NCBI GenBank assembly: GCA_022695795.1
Contig: MU404128.1
Location: forward strand, 153,353 to 217,352
Origin: Biscogniauxia marginata
Lineage: Eukaryota; Ascomycota; Sordariomycetes; Xylariales; Xylariaceae
Reading direction: 5' to 3'
DNA: 64,000 nucleotides
Under the pieces are notes generated by a model. The model saw only the letters and a program-made list of their open reading frames with translations. It had not been told where the DNA came from and ran no database searches. Made by a program: the position numbers and the translations under genes. This document shows positions 33,662-45,509 of this stretch, one piece after another; position 1 is the stretch's first letter; the number at the start of each line of letters is the position of its first letter.

Positions 33662-34827
33662 TCATTCCCACATTTTAAGCACACTCTCTCCTTCCTTCAA
33701 CTGTGCATACTGTACGCTGCCTTTCCACACCACCTCTCTCTTCATAGGGTCTTTCGCATCAGGGCTATACTCGCCGAGCTTAGACCCATCGAGATACAGG
33801 CCCTTGGGCCGCTCGCGGAGCGGCGGCGGGCCACAGTCGAACGCAGCCGCCACCACGTCGCCCGCCGACTTCTTCGGCGTGCGGAACGGGCCGTCTGGGT
33901 AGAAGCACGTCAATACAGTCACCAAGGCGGGCAGCAGGATTTTGAACATGAGGACCCTGATGAACCACGAGTTGCTCCGGCGCACGATGTCGGTAGCCAT
34001 AGTACCAGGATCGACGGCGAGGACCGAGATATTGTTGAGAACAGGGTCCTGGTCGAGACGGCGCTGGAGCTCCTGGAGCATCGTCATGCTGCACAGCTTA
34101 GAAGCCCCGTAGCGGCGGTAGCCGGCAGCCCAGGCGGTATCGTCGTCCTTGTTCGCGCTCCAGGTGCCGTTGGCAATGGGCTCGAGGCTGTCCGAAATGA
34201 CGGTGCTATATTTGTCTTTGTACGCATCGACGTGCAGCTGAAACGGGTGGTCGCGGCTGTGGCGAGAGAGAGAGTCTTGGTTAGTCTATAATTCCATTCC
34301 CCTCCGCGACGATGATGGGCGGTTTTGATTTTAACATGCTTGTGAGACCAGCTACTTATCCAAACCACTCTTCCGTTTTCCCGGTCCATGCTCCGGAGGA
34401 GCAACAACAGCAGGAGCCAATGGCTTAGATAGTTGACCACAAAAGTCGTGTCCAGTCCGTCACTGGTCCACGTCTGTGTCCCAAACTCCTGGTGGCCCGC
34501 GTTGAGCACCACGGCACGAATCGGAGGTAACTCACCGGCCGCGACGCGGGAGTTGATCATCTTAGCTACCTCGCGCACGTGACTGAGTTGTGATAAATCG
34601 AGCGATAATTTGTCGTAAGAATGTGGTGGTGCGGTTGATATAGCTGGCAGAACTTCTGCTTGCCTGAGGGCAGTATCAAGCGCAGGCGTGGCCGCGGCAG
34701 CGTTACGCACCGTATAGATGCCGTGGTAAGCTCTAAGCTCTGTGGTAGAAACTATCTTTGACACGATGGCGCTGCCGAGGCCACCGTTGGCGCCAGTTAC
34801 TAGAACTGTACCATATGATTTGGGCAT
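33662..34827 (-). CDS. Short-chain dehydrogenase/reductase with a probable GC-AG intron
   Basis: Exons are 34827-34340 and 34256-33662 (360 residues). The nucleotide-binding motif TGANGGLG is at 11-18, LNAGHQEFG is the NAG element, and the catalytic pair is YGASK (Tyr212, Lys216). Frame and family continuity (WSHN then RDHPFQLHVDAYKD) require splicing AA|GCATGT to CACAG|C, that is a GC donor at 34339-34338. The nearest GT donor that keeps the frame (GTCTCA) would delete the conserved WSH. A C-terminal hydrophobic stretch (FIRVLMFKILLPALVTVL) may associate with membranes. NAD(P)H-dependent reduction or oxidation of a small molecule is expected. Substrate unknown. It is divergent to the AYR1-like gene 1.5 kb away. 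Confidence 0.86.
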
Positions 34828-36356
34828 GTTGCATTTCTATACTGTTGAAGTTCTTGACTAGTTGTCTAATTAACCCCCTTGCGAGCCGCATAGACTGAGA
34901 AGAGAGAAGGGAAAATTCGGAAAGAGAAGGGGAACATAATCCAAGAGAAGTACCGGTACTGCTGATGGATTACGGAGTTGATGACGGTAAAGGATACTAC
35001 TGATGTAAGTGGGTGCATATTAAATGAGAACATGCATTAGAACAACCAGAAGATGCTCTACATCTGATTGAGTTTGGTGGGCATACCATATCCATGCATG
35101 CAGGTGATGAAATTGGAAAAAAAAAAAATTGTAAGAGCCTTGGCTTAACGAGGCTTCTATCTCATCAGGGGGCTCGAATGTCCTATCACTCACAAAGGCG
35201 GCCGCCTTGCTGTTACTTAGGTACCTCCCATCCATGCTCCGTGGGTCAGCTTATAGTCATCAATTTTGATATATGATATACGACTGGTTATCTCTGGAGC
35301 AGCTGAGAAAAGTGTAAGTATCTTAAGTACGAAATACACGTACCACTGTGGCCCAGAAACTCATGCCCAGCCGTGTTTTGGGGCAAAGAGGGTTGCTTTT
35401 GTAATTCGTTGACCGGTCCGCCAGTTGAGAGGTTCACATTTATGGAATACACCATATGGCTGCGTATGGTTAGGGGAGCCAGCCGACCCTAGCTAATGTT
35501 GGAGTATGGATGGTTACATCAACTCTAGGTCTACAATGCATTGCAGCAACCTGCGTCCGGTACACGGGGGTTCACCAACGAGTAACCCGGTAGCCTACCG
35601 CACGTACCTATTCAAACCCCTTCGTGCAGATGTCCCTTAGGTACTCTCACAAGGCTGTGGATGACCCCTTGGTATAAACCGAGACCCTGTTTTTCGCTCG
35701 TTTACACATGCTTACATGCATGTTACACCGAGGAAAATACGTACCAGACCCCCTGTAGTGACGACAACAGATATTTGCCAGCAGACCAGGTACTTGAGGT
35801 TAGTAAGATTATAAAGTACCTAATTAGGGAATTTCGATCTTGTGTCTTATAGCAGTCTAGTACATTCCAGCTGGAGAATTTGCTGCATAACATTGGTTAA
35901 TGTGTTGTATCATTTTAACAAAGCTTTGCAAGGTGATTGATTAGATGCATCATTGATTAAAAAAACAGTTGCCGAGATTACTTCGTTGAAATGTAGCTCG
36001 TACACAAAGTGAAAATACTTTAGGTTATAGAGGTATATAGCCTACCTGGTACCCAAGTAAAGGCTAACAAAGTCATTGGCACAGACCACAAGAAGTTGCT
36101 GGTATTCTCCGAAAAAACCAGCTCCTTAATCAATTCTCTCCAACCGGCGCTCGCGCATTTATATGCCGCCCCTTACATGAGAGCTGTATGTAACCTGATA
36201 TATCCGGATACAGGTACCTAGGTAGGTATAAATACTTAATATAAGTCAAGCAAACCGCCCAACATTCCACCCTCCCCCTTTTCTCTTGTTTCTAACCCAC
36301 ACACTTGCCTACAGAGTAAATCGAGGCCAACAGAGACATCGTAACTCTCGTTCCAG
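34828..36356. other. Intergenic region between two divergent SDR genes
   Basis: About 1.5 kb without a supported gene. It contains dispersed repeat copy B at 35137-35172, a GTACCTAGGTAGGTA cluster at 36213-36227 and a poly-A run at 35117-35128. It probably carries both promoters. Confidence 0.5.
35137..35172. repeat. Dispersed ~38-bp repeat, copy B
   Basis: GCCTTGGCTTAACGAGGCTT, then CTATCTCATCAGGGGG. It matches copy A at most positions, with differences mainly at CpG/TpA-type sites. Confidence 0.55.
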
Positions 36357-37308
36357 ATGCCAAAAACCGTTCTCATCACCGGCTGCGGACCCTCTGGGAT
36401 CGGCACCGCCCTCGCGACCGAGTTCCACTTACGCGGCCACAAGGTTTTCGCGTCCGGGCTTTCGGAACCCCTGCTCGCGCACTTCCAGGAGCTCCGCATC
36501 GAGACGCTAGTTCTGGACGTCACGTCCGACGCCTCCATCGAGGCCGCCGCCGCCCACATCGCGCGGGCGACGGGCGGTAAGCTTGACATATTGATTAATA
36601 ACGCTGGGCTTATGCACGTCATGCCGTTCGCGGACACGGATGTCGAGGCCGCGCGGAAAGTGCTTGAGGTCAACGTCCTGGGCGTGTTCGGCGTGACCAA
36701 GGCGTTCTTGCCGCTGCTGCTCGCGGCGGCGGCGGACAATCGTGCGCGCGGGTTCTCGGGACCGGCCAGCGACTCGCTCGTCGTCAATATCGGCAGCGTG
36801 AACGAGGTCTTCCGGCCCACGTTCTTCGGTATCTATAACGCGTCCAAGGCGGCGGTCGAGACGCTAGGCGGAACCATCCGGACGGAGCTTGCGCCGCTGG
36901 GCGTCCGGGTTGTGACGGTCAAGACGGGGAGCGTGCGCAGCGGCCTGTTCGATAACGCGCCTCGCACGAAGCTACCGGAAGATAGCTTGTACCAGCCGGC
37001 TAAGGAGTGGATCGAGGGTCGGAGGATGCTGGAGAGCGGAAATTTCATGGACGCGGAGGATTACGCCAAAAGGGTCGTTCGTGAGCTCTTGCGGCCTTCG
37101 ACAAAGCATGTTATCTGGCAGGGCGGCTTGGCTACCGTTGCGTGGTTCCTGAGCTGGTTGGGGTGGGAAGGTATTCTTGTGAGTGACGACCCATGTTTTA
37201 ACTTATTCGCGGAGGCTGGACGCTTCAACGGGAGGACTGACAGCGTTTTGGCCACTACAGGACAGCACGTATATCAAGAGCAACCAACTAGACAAGATTC
37301 GCAAGTAA
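36357..37308 (+). CDS. AYR1-like short-chain reductase (1-acyl-dihydroxyacetone-phosphate reductase type)
   Basis: Exons are 36357-37178 and 37261-37308 (289 residues). The 82-bp intron (GTGAGT...TACAG, phase 0) joins WEGIL to DSTYIKSNQLDKIRK, a normal C-terminus for this family; reading through would give an unrelated 84-residue tail. Motifs are TGCGPSGIG (8-16), LINNAG (79-84), Ser147 in NIGSVNE and YNASK (Tyr160, Lys164). The pattern TGCGxxGIG with a C-terminal membrane-proximal helix (VAWFLSWLGWEGIL) resembles Ayr1 of lipid droplets and ER, which reduces acyl-DHAP in glycerolipid synthesis. Paralogues in filamentous fungi are numerous and may use other substrates, so the role here is inferred. 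The gene is GC-rich compared with its flanks. Confidence 0.85.
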
Positions 37309-38339
37309 CCATTCGACTACCTCGAACAGATTACACTTACCTTTTCCCACATAACCCTAGCCGAACGATGGACTATGAATATTACGTGGTCATAATAAGG
37401 GTGGTTTTACTCAAGGTAAGGGGGGAGGGTTGAAAAAAAGGTGAAAGGCCCCAAATAAGGTTCTACACTGCCGGAGTAGTTATAGTGAATTGGTGAGTAT
37501 ACCTGAAGGACAAGGATCTTATAACTAAGTTTCTTTGACGGAATCACCTTGCTAGCTGTGGTGGCAAGTTTGCAAGAGTTAAGCTCATTTTTATATAGTT
37601 TATTTTAATCTAATCTATCTTCATCTGGCTCAGTTTGGCTTTTGAAATGCAGCATCGAACTTCCAGCACAGATTCTTACCTATATAGTTCATTGCAACTT
37701 CGATACATAATCCTCTGGAGAGGTCATTACAATCTTACCTCAAAAGTCTGTTGCTAAAGAAAGGAAAGACGGTTGTCCCCTAAGACGTCCTGTCATGAAG
37801 CCTTCAGTATATTAGGCTTAGATAATAGCGTAGTTGTTTCACGCCGAGAATTAGAACTATGGCTCACCTTAGCTTAGCAAGACTTACATTTCAACGCGGG
37901 TGAATGAAAAGGGTCTCCGCGTGTGCCCCTACCGAGAAAGTACGGATCATACCATTCACTTTATTAGTTAACTGGTGGCTAAGGGATACGAAGTAGGAGA
38001 AAAGTGATTGATAAATAAAAAAGACAATAAGAAACGTACTGATTACTTTAGTATAGCCGAGAGACATCCAAAGTAGACGGTGCTGCTTGCGTTTGAGGCC
38101 ACCCTCATGCTTAGACCACCTACCCCTGAGATCCGTATGGTCATCCGAGACAACACCTAGAGCATAATAAAGGGGATTTCTCGCCTATTAAAGTATCCTA
38201 ATAGACGAGGACCATATTTCTGCTTGTTTTTGGGGGATTCAAGATTGGATAACTAGGCTTTGCTGTATCGCTCCCCCCTCCCTCCCCTGGATACTGATAA
38301 CCTACCCTACCATGCTGTAATTCATACTGGAACAAGTCT
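37309..38339. other. Intergenic region, no gene seen
   Basis: About 1 kb with no supported coding sequence. Dispersed repeat copy C lies at 37866-37902. Confidence 0.5.
37866..37902. repeat. Dispersed ~38-bp repeat, copy C
   Basis: ACCTTAGCTTAGCAAGACTT, then ACATTTCAACGCGGG. Relative to copy A the changes GTGAG to GCAAG and GAGGC to AAGAC include G-to-A differences. Confidence 0.55.
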
Positions 38340-38840
38340 TGCAGCACATCGATTGTCACATCATCGTCGAGATTCTAATAACTCGACGACGCGCTGCTGT
38401 CTGGATTTGGCAGTATACGATAACGGTGTCTTCCCGCCAATGTCTTCGGAGTTCATGTTAGCGCCCCTGTCAAATAGCAGCCAGACAAGCGTTTGGTATC
38501 CCTTCTTTGCCGCACACGCCAACGGCGTCTGGCTAAAACTTGTCATTTGCGTTTATGTCTGCTATTTCCCAAAGGAGAGCTTCAACCACATTCTCAATCA
38601 CCACATTCTCAATCACCACATTCTCAATCACCACATTCTCAATCACCACATTCTCAATCACCACATTCTCAATCACCACATTCTCAATCACCACATTCTC
38701 AATACNNNNNNNNNNNNNNNNNNNNNNNNNNNNNNNNNNNNNNNNNNNNNNNNNNNNNNNNNNNNNNNNNNNNNNNNNNNNNNNNCCACATTCTCAATCC
38801 TGAATTATGTCGCTGGGTGCAACCTTGTCACTTGCCGTGG
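38340..38840 (-). pseudogene. Ankyrin-repeat gene remnant containing an expanded 15-bp minisatellite
   Basis: On the minus strand the fragments read DKVAPSDII, then a repeated IENVV unit, then ENVVEALLWEIADINANDKF, a stop and frame change, then QTPLACAAKKGYQTLVWLLF and DRGANMNSEDIGGKTPLSYT. TPLxxAAxxG, VVxxLL and GAxxN are the ankyrin consensus, so two to three repeats are recognisable. The internal stop, frame change and missing N-terminus mark it as broken, although an assembly gap (38706-38785) interrupts it. It lies just downstream of, and on the same strand as, the AAA ATPase gene. Such repeats are common C-terminal arrays of fungal NLR-like proteins. Confidence 0.6.
38586..38801. repeat. 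Minisatellite, 15-bp unit CCACATTCTCAATCA, with assembly gap
   Basis: Eight perfect or near-perfect copies at 38586-38705, then 80 N at 38706-38785, then part of another copy at 38786-38799. On the minus strand the unit is in frame with the ankyrin relic and encodes Ile-Glu-Asn-Val-Val. The true copy number is unknown because the gap lies inside the array. Confidence 0.95.
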
Positions 38841-39112
38841 ACTATTTCGAAAGGATTATAAGGGCCAAGCTAAACTAATTTCACAACCCTGCTCATGATA
38901 GAAGGTCAGTTTCTGCTCCACCACAAGGAGCACAGGTGTTTACTATTACTATTTTCCCTCTGTCAGAATGCTGAATGGATTAACCTCTAATCTAGGCTGT
39001 TGAACTACAAGCTCCTCTCAAACATGGTATGAGATCTATGCAGTTGGTGATGTCATTAAGATCCTTTCACTTGATCCAATAATCCAAGAATCGTCTCCAC
39101 CAGTTTGCGCCA

Positions 39113-41851
39113 TTAATGAATTGCGGCACGACTGACCGAAGTGACCCGTATGATAGTTCTGATATGCTCGATACTCAGCGGCGTCTTCTCGTGACTAGCC
39201 AACAGTTGCGCCGTCTTCACCAGATTCTTGATCTCCCGCCCGTTGACGTTAATCTTCTTCAACTCATCAAAATCGGTTTCCTTAACGGTCGTATCTGGCT
39301 GTGAGTTTTGGATAAACCCCTTCCAGATCTGACGGCGCGCTTCGGCGTGGAGGGGTGGATATCGGATCGTCACGTGGATACGGGACTGAAATGCCGGGTC
39401 GATCGCCTCCACGCGATTCGTGGTCATGAACAAGATCCCGCGGTAGTACTCGAGCAGCCGTAAGAAGATTGCCACGACTCCGTTCTGGCCTAGGTGGTTG
39501 GAGGTCCGCTTTTCGAGGAACACGTCACTCTCGTCGAGAAGAAGCACGGCGCCCCATTTTGCGGCGACTTCGAGGACCATTGTCAACTTCCGCTCGATCT
39601 CATTTGCGGACGTGCCCAGCTCGCCTGCGCTGACTACGTATAGAGGCTGTTGGACTTTATCTGCCACTGTGGAGAGGATCCCATGTAAGACGAGGTAAGC
39701 AACACAGATAGAAGTAACTTACCCGCTTCGGCCGTTAACGTCTTTCCAACTCCCGGTGGTCCTTCTAGAAGCATTATAATGCCTTGACCTAGTGCGAATG
39801 ATCAGTAGATAAACGATAGAGATAATTCAAGGCACCCCCTCACCTTTGCCTTCAATAATGTCGTCAAACGCCCCTTTATTAGCGACGTGGCTCTCGATGA
39901 AAGACGTGACCAGTCTCTTGTAGTCTCCCTCCAAAACGAGGCTGTTGAACGCTATATCGTTCCACTTGATAGCTTGTACAAAGTCGACGTAGAATGTTGC
40001 TAAATCTTAGGGTAAGCTTGTTCTAAGGCTAAGAGATAGGTATCTATTTCAACGTACCCCATTTCTTGGTCTTCAAGCTATACCCTCGCATAGTTGGACT
40101 ACAGAGATACAGGAGATCGTCGGAAAGTTCTGCTGGTCCTCCTGTACGCTATCAGCAAGCCCTAAGCAAGACGGACCTTCTGTAAGGACTATTTACGCTT
40201 TTGGATGTTGGGCGCCTGAGACTCCGGTCCCTTTTCTGGGTTAGTACATAAGGTATGAAAAAATAGCTTTCTGCTTTTATAGATATTGCTAGTCAGGAAA
40301 AACTTGCCATTTGTGGGATAAATCGGTGCTCCCAGGAATCACTGGTTTGATGAAATTTATGATGTTCGTACTTCTGATCAGACACATCTAATCCAGGTCG
40401 GAGAGACTTGGGGTCGAGTGCCTTCAAGGCCAGCTTCACGTTATTATGAGCTTCGTACGCGAGTGGGTCTATGATGATTCTCCCATCGATCTAGTGCCCA
40501 TGCCAATTAGCTCTCGGTGAACGCTTAGATATTAGGGAGTGGGTTTGGGGCTTACATTGCGCCTGTTTCCCCCCTCGATTGCAATTCCTTTGTAGGCAGC
40601 GTAATGAAATTCCTTGAGGCAAATATCCGCAAAAGATCTCCCCCTTTTCGTAGCGCGTTCCTTCATTTCATCTGATAGTGACAAGCGGGAAGCTGGAATG
40701 ACATCGAGCTCCACGACTGACTTTGTGCCATGGAAATCAAAAATGGAAAGAAAATGAGTCCGGTATCCAAAGATCCTACCGTCATAGTCGATCTGGTTCG
40801 CCGTCAATTGTAAGAATCGCATCCCGTTGGTATCGTTTCCGTAGTGGGACCTCTCAAGCCGGTAGAAGCAATCGTGCCCGCCTTGATTGGTATAAATGTC
40901 GATTCCCGGTTTGAAGATGGTCCACAGATAGTCGAAAGTGATAACATTGTTGTGATCTAGATCTTTGCTGGTAGAAATTGTTTCTTTCAGCTCAGACTCC
41001 AAGACTCTTTTCAGCAAGCGTGTATGATCCTTACGGACAGAGTCCTGCTCGTTGAGGGCCAACTGCTCGAGTCGGTCCCATTCGTAAAAGAAAGGGTGGA
41101 ATGGTGGCTCGAAGACTAATTTCTTCAATGTAGTTGTGATGCCCTCATACCCCTGGAATAGGTCACCGAGGACGGACTTGAGATGCGAGCTTTGCACGAC
41201 TATAGAGTGTAGTTTCAGTGGCCTCCCTTCGTCGTGATTCTTCATCATGCGGATCAAGAGTGCATGCCTTTTGCTCTCTTCTCCATCCTCCACGGATTGG
41301 CTTAAATCATCAGGTCGTTCTTCGACCCAATTGATACAGCATGAACACTTCGGAGGACCTTCAAAGAGTGTCTTAATTTCGCAAAGCTCCCCGGCATTTG
41401 CTACTTCGTTGGCTACTTCGTCATTCGTCGCACTAAGTGTCGCACATTCAGCCTCGCCCTCAAAGTAACGGATACCCCTGGAGAGCAGAATATCCCCGAG
41501 TCGTTCGTCGGCCTTTATATATATTATATTAGAAAATGCGTGTTGAGATGAATTAGAGGGGCGCTTACTATTCCTGAATGATTCATAGCTTCTTCTGTGT
41601 CCATTTTTGTCATTACTCGTCAAGGCTCTGAGCGTATCCACATAGTTTTGAGGGCTTCTCCATGGATGCTTCCCATGGTTTAATATATATGAACTTGTTA
41701 ATGTTTGACAGAAACCTCCAGTACCCCGGCGAACCGTCGAGAGTTTCGAACGAGGCAGACTAGGCAACTGAATCACATCAGCGCCTCGTTTCAGTGGTAC
41801 CAGATAATCCCTCTCCAATCGTTTGACACAAAGCGAGTGTGCTTGTAACAA
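39113..41851 (-). CDS. AAA ATPase with DUF7025 domain (5' end uncertain)
   Basis: Exons read on the minus strand: (41851)-40556, 40490-40304, 40235-40197, 40141-40058, 39999-39844, 39788-39723 and 39666-39113, all in phase; total about 793 residues plus an unresolved N-terminus. The DUF7025 region covers about residues 210-430 (FHPFFYEWDRLEQLAL, FDYLWTIFKPGIDIYT, FHYAAYKGIAIEGGNRRN). The AAA core has Walker A EGPPGVGKTLTAEA, Walker B AVLLLDESDVFLE, sensor-1 FMTTNRVEAID and an arginine-finger segment FQSRIHVTIRYPP. The small exon 40235-40197 has a weak GTTTTT donor upstream and is the least certain. Position 41851 is only where the frame opens (TTG); no ATG begins it, and an upstream CTCAG acceptor at about 41862 suggests an extra exon. 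Members are common in Pezizomycotina, cellular role unknown. Confidence 0.8.
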
Positions 41852-42589
41852 GGAACTGAGACGGTGTGTGGAAGCTTACGACATTTGCAGATGGTATGAA
41901 ACCCTTGTGCTTGTATAGAGGCTTACAAGACATGTAGTCTACGTTAACAGTCCTTGGTGGAACAGCATAGCCGAGATGCTGACGCGGAGTAGTTAAGGTC
42001 GGATAGCCCTTGGGAGATCATGCAGGTCTCGAGAGGGTATGTGAGTACAAAGCAGATATCACTATTTCATCCAGCTTATACGAGGCTCATCTAGTTTATC
42101 TATAAGCATCAAGTATGTCGATAGTATATATTTTCCGTGCGCTCATGCGTGATCTAGCAGAAATTGACGATGATGCTGCTATTGACCGAGTATGGGCCAA
42201 TTCCGTCTTTCCGCTAGTCAAATTGAAAGACTTCGATTGTAGCTAGACTACAGACAGGGATCCAGAGGGAATATTCATCGATGAGAAACGGCAACGCTGC
42301 CTTGTAAAGCCAAAGAAGCACATTGCTGCTCAGTTTGACGACAACGATATATTCCATATCTACCTACCCAGCCTTGGTTTTCTCTCGATTGGCTCTAGAC
42401 GATGTACTGAGACTCTACGACAGTAGCCCCTTTCCGATTACTATTGGTCCCACAATTATTCGAAAACGAGTCTTCATTGAGAAATATCTGCCATGTTTCC
42501 CAACTGTTTGGAGAGGTATCGTGCTGCGGCATGAGCTTTATCTGGGCAAGGAGGCAAGGTCCATACAGCTTAGCAAGATCTCAAGTAAT

Positions 42590-42741
42590 GTATATCAAAA
42601 GCTCACTAGTCTAACTCATATACGCCTGCTTGCATTAATTCCTTGTGCTCCAGATCATCGACATGTAAACATTCGATGTTACCTTAGAGAGGAGGACTTC
42701 ACATCATGCTATCCGTACGAAGCTCTTTCATACGTCTAGGG
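42590..42741 (+). pseudogene. HET-domain stub cut off at the transposon nest
   Basis: IRLLALIPCAPDHRHVNIRC followed by EEDFTSCYPYEALSYV is the characteristic start of a fungal HET (heterokaryon incompatibility) domain, which normally continues YVWGD. Here the Trp codon position reads TAG at 42737-42739, and the sequence is lost about 20 bases before the retroelement LTR-like sequence at 42760. Upstream in-frame sequence from 42323 is open but unrecognised; an ATG frame at 42115 (about 41 residues) ends in a stop. The remainder of the domain is not found on the far side of the nest at 55422. Confidence 0.65.
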
Positions 42742-42904
42742 GTTGTTTGCCTATTGTCCTGTTGCCAGGCGTTGCCAAGCCGTGCCAACGCAAGGGATAA
42801 CAACTATTTTCATTTACTATTAATTTAAAACGCCGCAAAGGCAAGTTGTAAGCCTTAATATCTAGCTGAATTAAATATAAAAAGATCCTTAATATCACGA
42901 CTTA

Positions 42905-43101
42905 GTAACAAAACAATAAATAACCACCTTGTTATTATATTTACTACTAAATAATAAGAACTATATAAAGCTTAAAATGTATTTAGTTATTAAAATAGCT
43001 TTAACGATTATTTTAGATTTTCCTTTTTTTCACTTTTAATATTTTCGTTAATATACCAAGAAATCAAGCTTTACTTTAAACCTTTTACATTATCGTGACA
43101 T
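42905..43101 (+). repeat. Left copy of outer direct repeat (LTR-like)
   Basis: About 195 bp matching 55225-55421 in the same orientation, sharing for example TATATAAAGCTTAAAATGTA and TTTTCGTTAATATA and both ending CGTGACA. The LTR may start at TGTTGCC (42760). No target duplication was found at the outer edges (TGTCC left, CTTAG right). Confidence 0.7.
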
Positions 43102-43562
43102 AATATTAAAAGTTATTTTAACGGCTTAAAAAGGCTTTATTAATATCTTATTAACCGGAATAAACTTAAATTAAATTAATTAATTATAAAATAAAAGCTT
43201 TTAATTAAAAATATTTATTAAAACCCATTTTTACCGTTATTAATAATAATTAATAATAATTAATAATAAAAAAGAAAATTACCATCGTTTTAACGGTTTA
43301 TATTAAAATTATATTTAAATTAAATATTATTAATAACACTTTACTTTTAAATAATAAGTTTTTTATTAAATTATTAAAAAAACATTTTAATTTTTATTAT
43401 ATTTCTTAATATTCTTTATTTTAATAAAGTCGTTATAATTTAAACGGCGAAAGAAAACGAAAATAAAAATATTTTATTTATTATTTTTAATTAATATTAA
43501 GATTTAAACGCCGTTGACGAGAAAAACCAAGCTTATTATATATTAAACTTATTAAATTTAAT

Positions 43563-43752
43563 TGTCACGGAGGTAGGGCAAGCTAGGTATAACTAGTGTA
43601 TTCCTATGGGGAAGAGATAAAGCAAGACAAACGTTGGCTTTATCCCAAAAAAAGGGGAGAGAGGCTACCCTTATATACCTGCTATAAGTCAAGGACTGAC
43701 CTGGAGCAGGTACGGGACGTGCTAATAGCTTTAGTGACCTTTGCTTGTGACA
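43563..43752. mobile_element. 190-bp solo-LTR-like insertion, not RIP-mutated
   Basis: It begins TGTCACGG and ends TTGTGACA (inverted TGTCAC/GTGACA ends). It is flanked by TTAAT at 43558-43562 and 43753-43757. Base composition is normal amid RIP-degraded DNA, consistent with a short or recent insertion below the length RIP detects. Confidence 0.8.
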
Positions 43753-44629
43753 TTAATCGATGACGTTATTAAGACTATTAACGACTTAATAAAAATATTT
43801 TCACAATAAAATATATCCTTAGTTATATTATTTAAAACATTTACCGCTTTAAAAAAGTATTTTTTATAATTTAATAAATCGATAATTATAAAAAACTTTA
43901 AAAAATAATATGTAATATGTTTTATAAACGAGTAAGTTATATAAGCAAGTAAATTACTTTTTATAACTTTTATAGTTTTAATTATTAAAAGATATTTACG
44001 TGGCATTAAAATTAATTAATAATTATTATTATTTAAATCGTTTTTTTAGTTTTACGTTTTAAAAATTAAATATCTTTTTTATATTAAATATTTAGTTTTT
44101 AACGTGTAATTTAAATTAATTAATTTATAAATAATATATTTATTATTATTATTAAAACGTGTAAAACTATATTTATATGTTTTTTAAAAAATTAAAAAAA
44201 ATTAATTAATTTATTTTAAAACTTAATAATATTAATAAAAACTTAAATAACTTATAAAGTTAAATATAAATAATATTATTACAGAATAAATTATTATAAA
44301 TTAATAATATTGTAAAAACGAAATAATAATATATTTATACGATTAATTATAAAATTAAATACTTAAAAACTTACGTTTTATAAAGAAATAATAATTATTT
44401 AACATATTATTAATTTAAATAATTAATTTTTTTAAATTACGTTATTATAATAATAAATCTTTTATTATATGAACGCGATGTAAAACATATCAAAAAAAAC
44501 CAAACCTTTAATTTTGTGTAACGATAAAAATTATTATAAACACGTTTAAATAAAAGAATTAATTATTAAAAAGTTTTATACGAAAATTTAAATATATATT
44601 AAAAATGATTTAAATTAATATGTAAAACG

Positions 44630-45509
44630 TGTTACGAATTAATAGTGTTAAAAGGATTTTTAATAAAGGTGTAAAGTACGAACCAAAAATGTAAAGAACA
44701 AATAGCTCGAGTTAAAAAGGCAATATAATGTCACGTAATATAGATTCTTATCGATTTAAAAATTCATAAGAATTTAATATATTAAATTTTCGAGAATAAA
44801 AAAATTTAACGGTATTTAACATATTAAAAAAAAATAAAAAAAAGTAAAAATTTTTTTTTTATATTTAATTAATTAATTTTATTTTTTAGCTATTAATTTA
44901 AAATTATAATTACTTTTTAATATTATAATAAAAATACTTTAAAATCTTTTTAACGAATAAGATATTATAAATTTCTTAAACTAACTGTGACGAACCTCCC
45001 TGTGTGTTCCTAGTCAGCTAACTTCACAGGTGAGTACGTACTGGGTTTTCTTGATTTGAAGGTAACAGTGGGTTAAGATTGGTTCAATTGATTCACAATG
45101 TTATGTTCGTCAGAGAGGTTTCAAGGTACTCTCACTATAGTATCAAAGAGTGACTGTAGTCTTAGATTAATAGCTAAGGAACTGAAAAATGAATGACTAG
45201 ACAAACAAGGAGATTCCAACCTATTTATACAAATGTCCCTCAGGACTGTATCCAGCGCACCTCCTAGTTCTCCGTATTATCTGTTAATCCCGACAGATAA
45301 TGTGTGTGTCTTCTCTCAATTATCTCTTCATAGCAACAGATAATAGGGATAAAGGTTACGTGACTAACACGTAACAACGCCCAAGAACAAAACTACTTTT
45401 TGATTCATAACACTAACTTTAATTTATTATTATTTTTAAATTAAAAAAACTTAATATGTATTTATTTGTGAAATTAATTAACTAGAAATATATAAGGAGG
45501 TTCATTATA
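44630..45509 (+). mobile_element. Old solo LTR (plus orientation), split by a younger solo LTR
   Basis: It starts TGTTACGAATTAAT and ends GGTTCATTATA, with target duplication AAACG at 44625-44629 and 45510-45514. Without the insertion at 44986-45412 and its 5-bp duplication it measures 448 bp. It matches the solo LTR at 53526-54001 in the same orientation, but is far more RIP-decayed. Confidence 0.8.
44986..45412 (-). mobile_element. Younger nested solo LTR (minus orientation, 427 bp)
   Basis: It begins TGTGACGAACC and ends CATAACA, flanked by CTAAC at 44981-44985 and 45413-45417. It belongs to the same family as the LTRs of the 7.77-kb element but retains many C and G residues, so it serves as the best near-ancestral copy here. 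Confidence 0.88.

Noticed and set aside
37179..37433. Read-through C-terminus of the AYR1-like reductase
   Set aside because: The tail matches nothing in the family, whereas splicing a GTGAGT...TACAG intron restores a family-like ending DSTYIKSNQLDKIRK.
43731..44006. 91-codon minus-strand open frame in the AT-rich block
   Set aside because: It is dominated by Lys, Ile, Leu, Asn and Tyr as expected from RIP-degraded DNA, and its start overlaps the end of the solo LTR-like insertion.
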